6,205 nucleotides of DNA from an uncultured Pelagibacteraceae bacterium (GTDB lineage Bacteria; Pseudomonadota; Alphaproteobacteria; Pelagibacterales; Pelagibacteraceae), in the NCBI GenBank assembly GCA_902509725.1, contig CABWYI010000024.1:1-6205 (forward strand). The letters are read 5' to 3'. Shown here piece after piece: positions 4,817 through 6,205 of this stretch. The notes below the pieces were generated by a model that worked only from the letters and a program-made list of their open reading frames with translations, searched no databases and was not told the origin of the DNA. The translations under genes and the position numbers were made by a program. Each line of letters starts with the position of its first letter. Position 1 is the stretch's first letter.

Positions 4817-6070
4817 ATGAGCTCTGAAACAAATAAAATTTTAACAACAGACGGAATACCTTTAGAGGTTAGCTTAAAGAAAGCAGAAAGAAAAAATAAG
4901 ATTAAAGCTTTCTTGCTTGTAGCTCCTTTATTATTATTTTTATTGATAACTTACATATTTCCAATTGGTGAAATGCTTTCGAGAAGTGTTGATGACAAGA
5001 TGGTTACCGAGATGCTTCCAAAAACTTTTAAAGCAATGGAGAAATGGGATGGACAAGAATTACCAGAAGAAGAAGTTTTTGAAGCGTTCTACTTAGACTT
5101 TAGAAAGTTGGTTGATGAAAAACGTGAAGGGAAACTTTCAACACAACTAAATTATACAAAAAATGGTTTTAAAAGTATTATTAAAAAACTAAGAAGAAAA
5201 TCTAAATCCTTTGAAGAAGGAAATTACAAAGAACAAATAATGGCAGTCCATAAAAGGTGGGCAGATGTTGGATACTGGCAAGCAATTAAGCAAAGAGCCC
5301 CAGCAATCACTGGCCAGAAATACTTAAAGGGTATGGACATGTATAAAAATGCTAGTGGAGAAATAGTTAGTGTTAATGAAGATAGAAGAATTCACAGAGT
5401 ACTTTGGCTTAGAACATTAGAGATTGCATTCTTTGTTACTTTATTTTGTTTTTTAATGGCATATCCAATAGCTCATTTGTTAGCTACTTTACCAATGAAG
5501 TACAGTAACTTACTAATGATCTGTGTATTACTTCCATTCTGGACTTCATTGCTTGTGAGAACTGCGAGTTGGATGATTTTGTTACAACAACAAGGTGTTG
5601 TAAATGATTTCTTTGTTTGGATTGGATTGGTTGCTGATGATGCAAGACCACAAATGATGTTTAATAAAACGGGAAGTTATGTGGCGATGACACAAATCTT
5701 ATTACCTTTTATGGTTTTACCGCTTTATAGTGTAATGAAAACTATCTCCCCAAGTTTAATGAGAGCTGGAAAATCATTAGGTGGAACTCCAATAGTAGCT
5801 TTTTGGAAAATCTACTTCCCATTAACAATACCAGGTATTGGTGCTGGATGTTTGTTGGTTTTCATATTGGCAATAGGTTATTACATTACACCTGCTTTAG
5901 TTGGAGGGGCCTCAGGAACTTTAATAAGTAATCAAATAGCTTTTCATATGAAGAGTACGCTTGATTGGAGCTTTGCTTCAGCAATGGGATTAATGTTGTT
6001 GAGTGGAGTTTTAGCAATTTACTGGGTTTATAATAAAATAGTTGGAGTAGATAATATTAAATTAGGATAA
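4817..6070 (+). CDS. potB: ABC transporter permease, PotB type, with long periplasmic insertion
   Basis: A 417-residue inner-membrane permease, first of the pair that forms the channel. I see six membrane segments at about 31-51, 201-223, 231-255, 288-307, 340-362 and 386-408. The coupling (EAA) loop that docks on the ATPase is at 314-340 (RAGKSLGG, then FPLTIPG), with Arg in place of the usual Glu. E. coli-type PotB has about 280 residues. The extra length is a hydrophilic, highly charged stretch of about 150 residues (52-200) between segments 1 and 2, which should face the periplasm. Long permeases of this kind occur with Pot-type operons in alphaproteobacteria. The start is forced: an in-frame TAA lies at 4799, no other start codon lies between, and the next Met (53) would delete segment 1. 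There is no Shine-Dalgarno, because the terminator occupies that position. Confidence 0.88.
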   Translation: MSSETNKILTTDGIPLEVSLKKAERKNKIKAFLLVAPLLLFLLITYIFPIGEMLSRSVDDKMVTEMLPKTFKAMEKWDGQELPEEEVFEAFYLDFRKLVDEKREGKLSTQLNYTKNGFKSIIKKLRRKSKSFEEGNYKEQIMAVHKRWADVGYWQAIKQRAPAITGQKYLKGMDMYKNASGEIVSVNEDRRIHRVLWLRTLEIAFFVTLFCFLMAYPIAHLLATLPMKYSNLLMICVLLPFWTSLLVRTASWMILLQQQGVVNDFFVWIGLVADDARPQMMFNKTGSYVAMTQILLPFMVLPLYSVMKTISPSLMRAGKSLGGTPIVAFWKIYFPLTIPGIGAGCLLVFILAIGYYITPALVGGASGTLISNQIAFHMKSTLDWSFASAMGLMLLSGVLAIYWVYNKIVGVDNIKLG

Positions 6071-6075
6071 TTATA

Positions 6076-6205
6076 ATGGCTTTACCAAAACATACAGAAT
6101 TACATTATAGAATTTGGCATTATGTTTATTTAACTATTTGTGCATCAGTTTTCTTTTTTTTAATTGCACCTTTATTTGTAATATTTCCTTTGTCCTTTAA
6201 TGCCG
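6076..6205 (+). CDS. potC: ABC transporter permease, PotC type, N-terminal part
   Basis: The first 43 codons of the second permease, cut by the right edge. The protein begins MALPKHTELHYRIWHYVYLT and runs into a first membrane segment (about 19-40) ending PLFVIFPLSFNA, the typical opening of PotC-like permeases, where the loop after segment 1 begins with SFN. It starts five bases after the potB stop, with AGGA at 6064-6067 inside the end of potB as a weak Shine-Dalgarno eight bases before the ATG. Translation is therefore probably coupled. The full protein should have about 260-290 residues and six membrane segments. The identification rests on the short N-terminus plus its place after potB. 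Confidence 0.8.
   Translation, partial: MALPKHTELHYRIWHYVYLTICASVFFFLIAPLFVIFPLSFNA

Noticed and set aside
1..6205. CRISPR arrays, tRNA/rRNA genes, insertion sequences or attachment sites
   Set aside because: No regularly spaced repeats, cloverleaf sequences, transposase motifs or terminal inverted repeats were seen on either strand.

Overview
The window is AT-rich (by eye about one third G+C), tightly packed and free of mobile DNA. Coding style, short spacers and protein types fit a streamlined marine alphaproteobacterium, most likely of the SAR11 / Pelagibacterales group. That placement is inferred from composition and family resemblance; no rRNA or marker gene is present.

Layout. On the minus strand, the left edge cuts a luciferase-like flavin monooxygenase gene (1-336), of which the first 112 residues are present. 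A 139-bp divergent spacer follows, with a 15-bp palindrome, an 11-bp direct repeat and a possible promoter. On the plus strand comes a run of six genes. The first is an Asp/Glu-racemase-family protein resembling EutA (476-1219). Three bases later is an M24 'pita-bread' protein resembling the ectoine hydrolase DoeA/EutD (1223-2392). Then comes a complete polyamine-type (Pot) ABC importer in the order ATPase (2449-3528), periplasmic binding protein (3627-4745), first permease (4817-6070) and second permease (6076 to the right edge, cut after 43 codons).

How the genes fit together. The cluster reads as one uptake-and-degradation unit: the Pot-type transporter imports a small cationic or zwitterionic solute, and the two cytoplasmic enzymes start breaking it down. 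The M24 protein lacks the metal-binding residues of real aminopeptidases and carries DoeA-like motifs, so the best guess for the solute is ectoine, 5-hydroxyectoine or a close analogue. Known ectoine clusters use Ehu (amino-acid-type ABC) or Ueh (TRAP) importers, so a Pot-type importer beside eutA/doeA-like genes is the most interesting feature here. The usual partners eutB, eutC and doeB/eutE, and a regulator such as EnuR, are not in the window.

Regulation. The binding-protein gene has its own sigma70-like promoter, a palindrome just upstream of a strong ribosome binding site, and a strong intrinsic terminator after it. The terminator's U-tract runs straight into the ATG of the first permease gene, and a near-consensus promoter lies just before the hairpin. 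This suggests separate tuning of binding protein and permeases. Four of the plus-strand genes lack any visible Shine-Dalgarno sequence, while the monooxygenase and binding-protein genes have strong ones.
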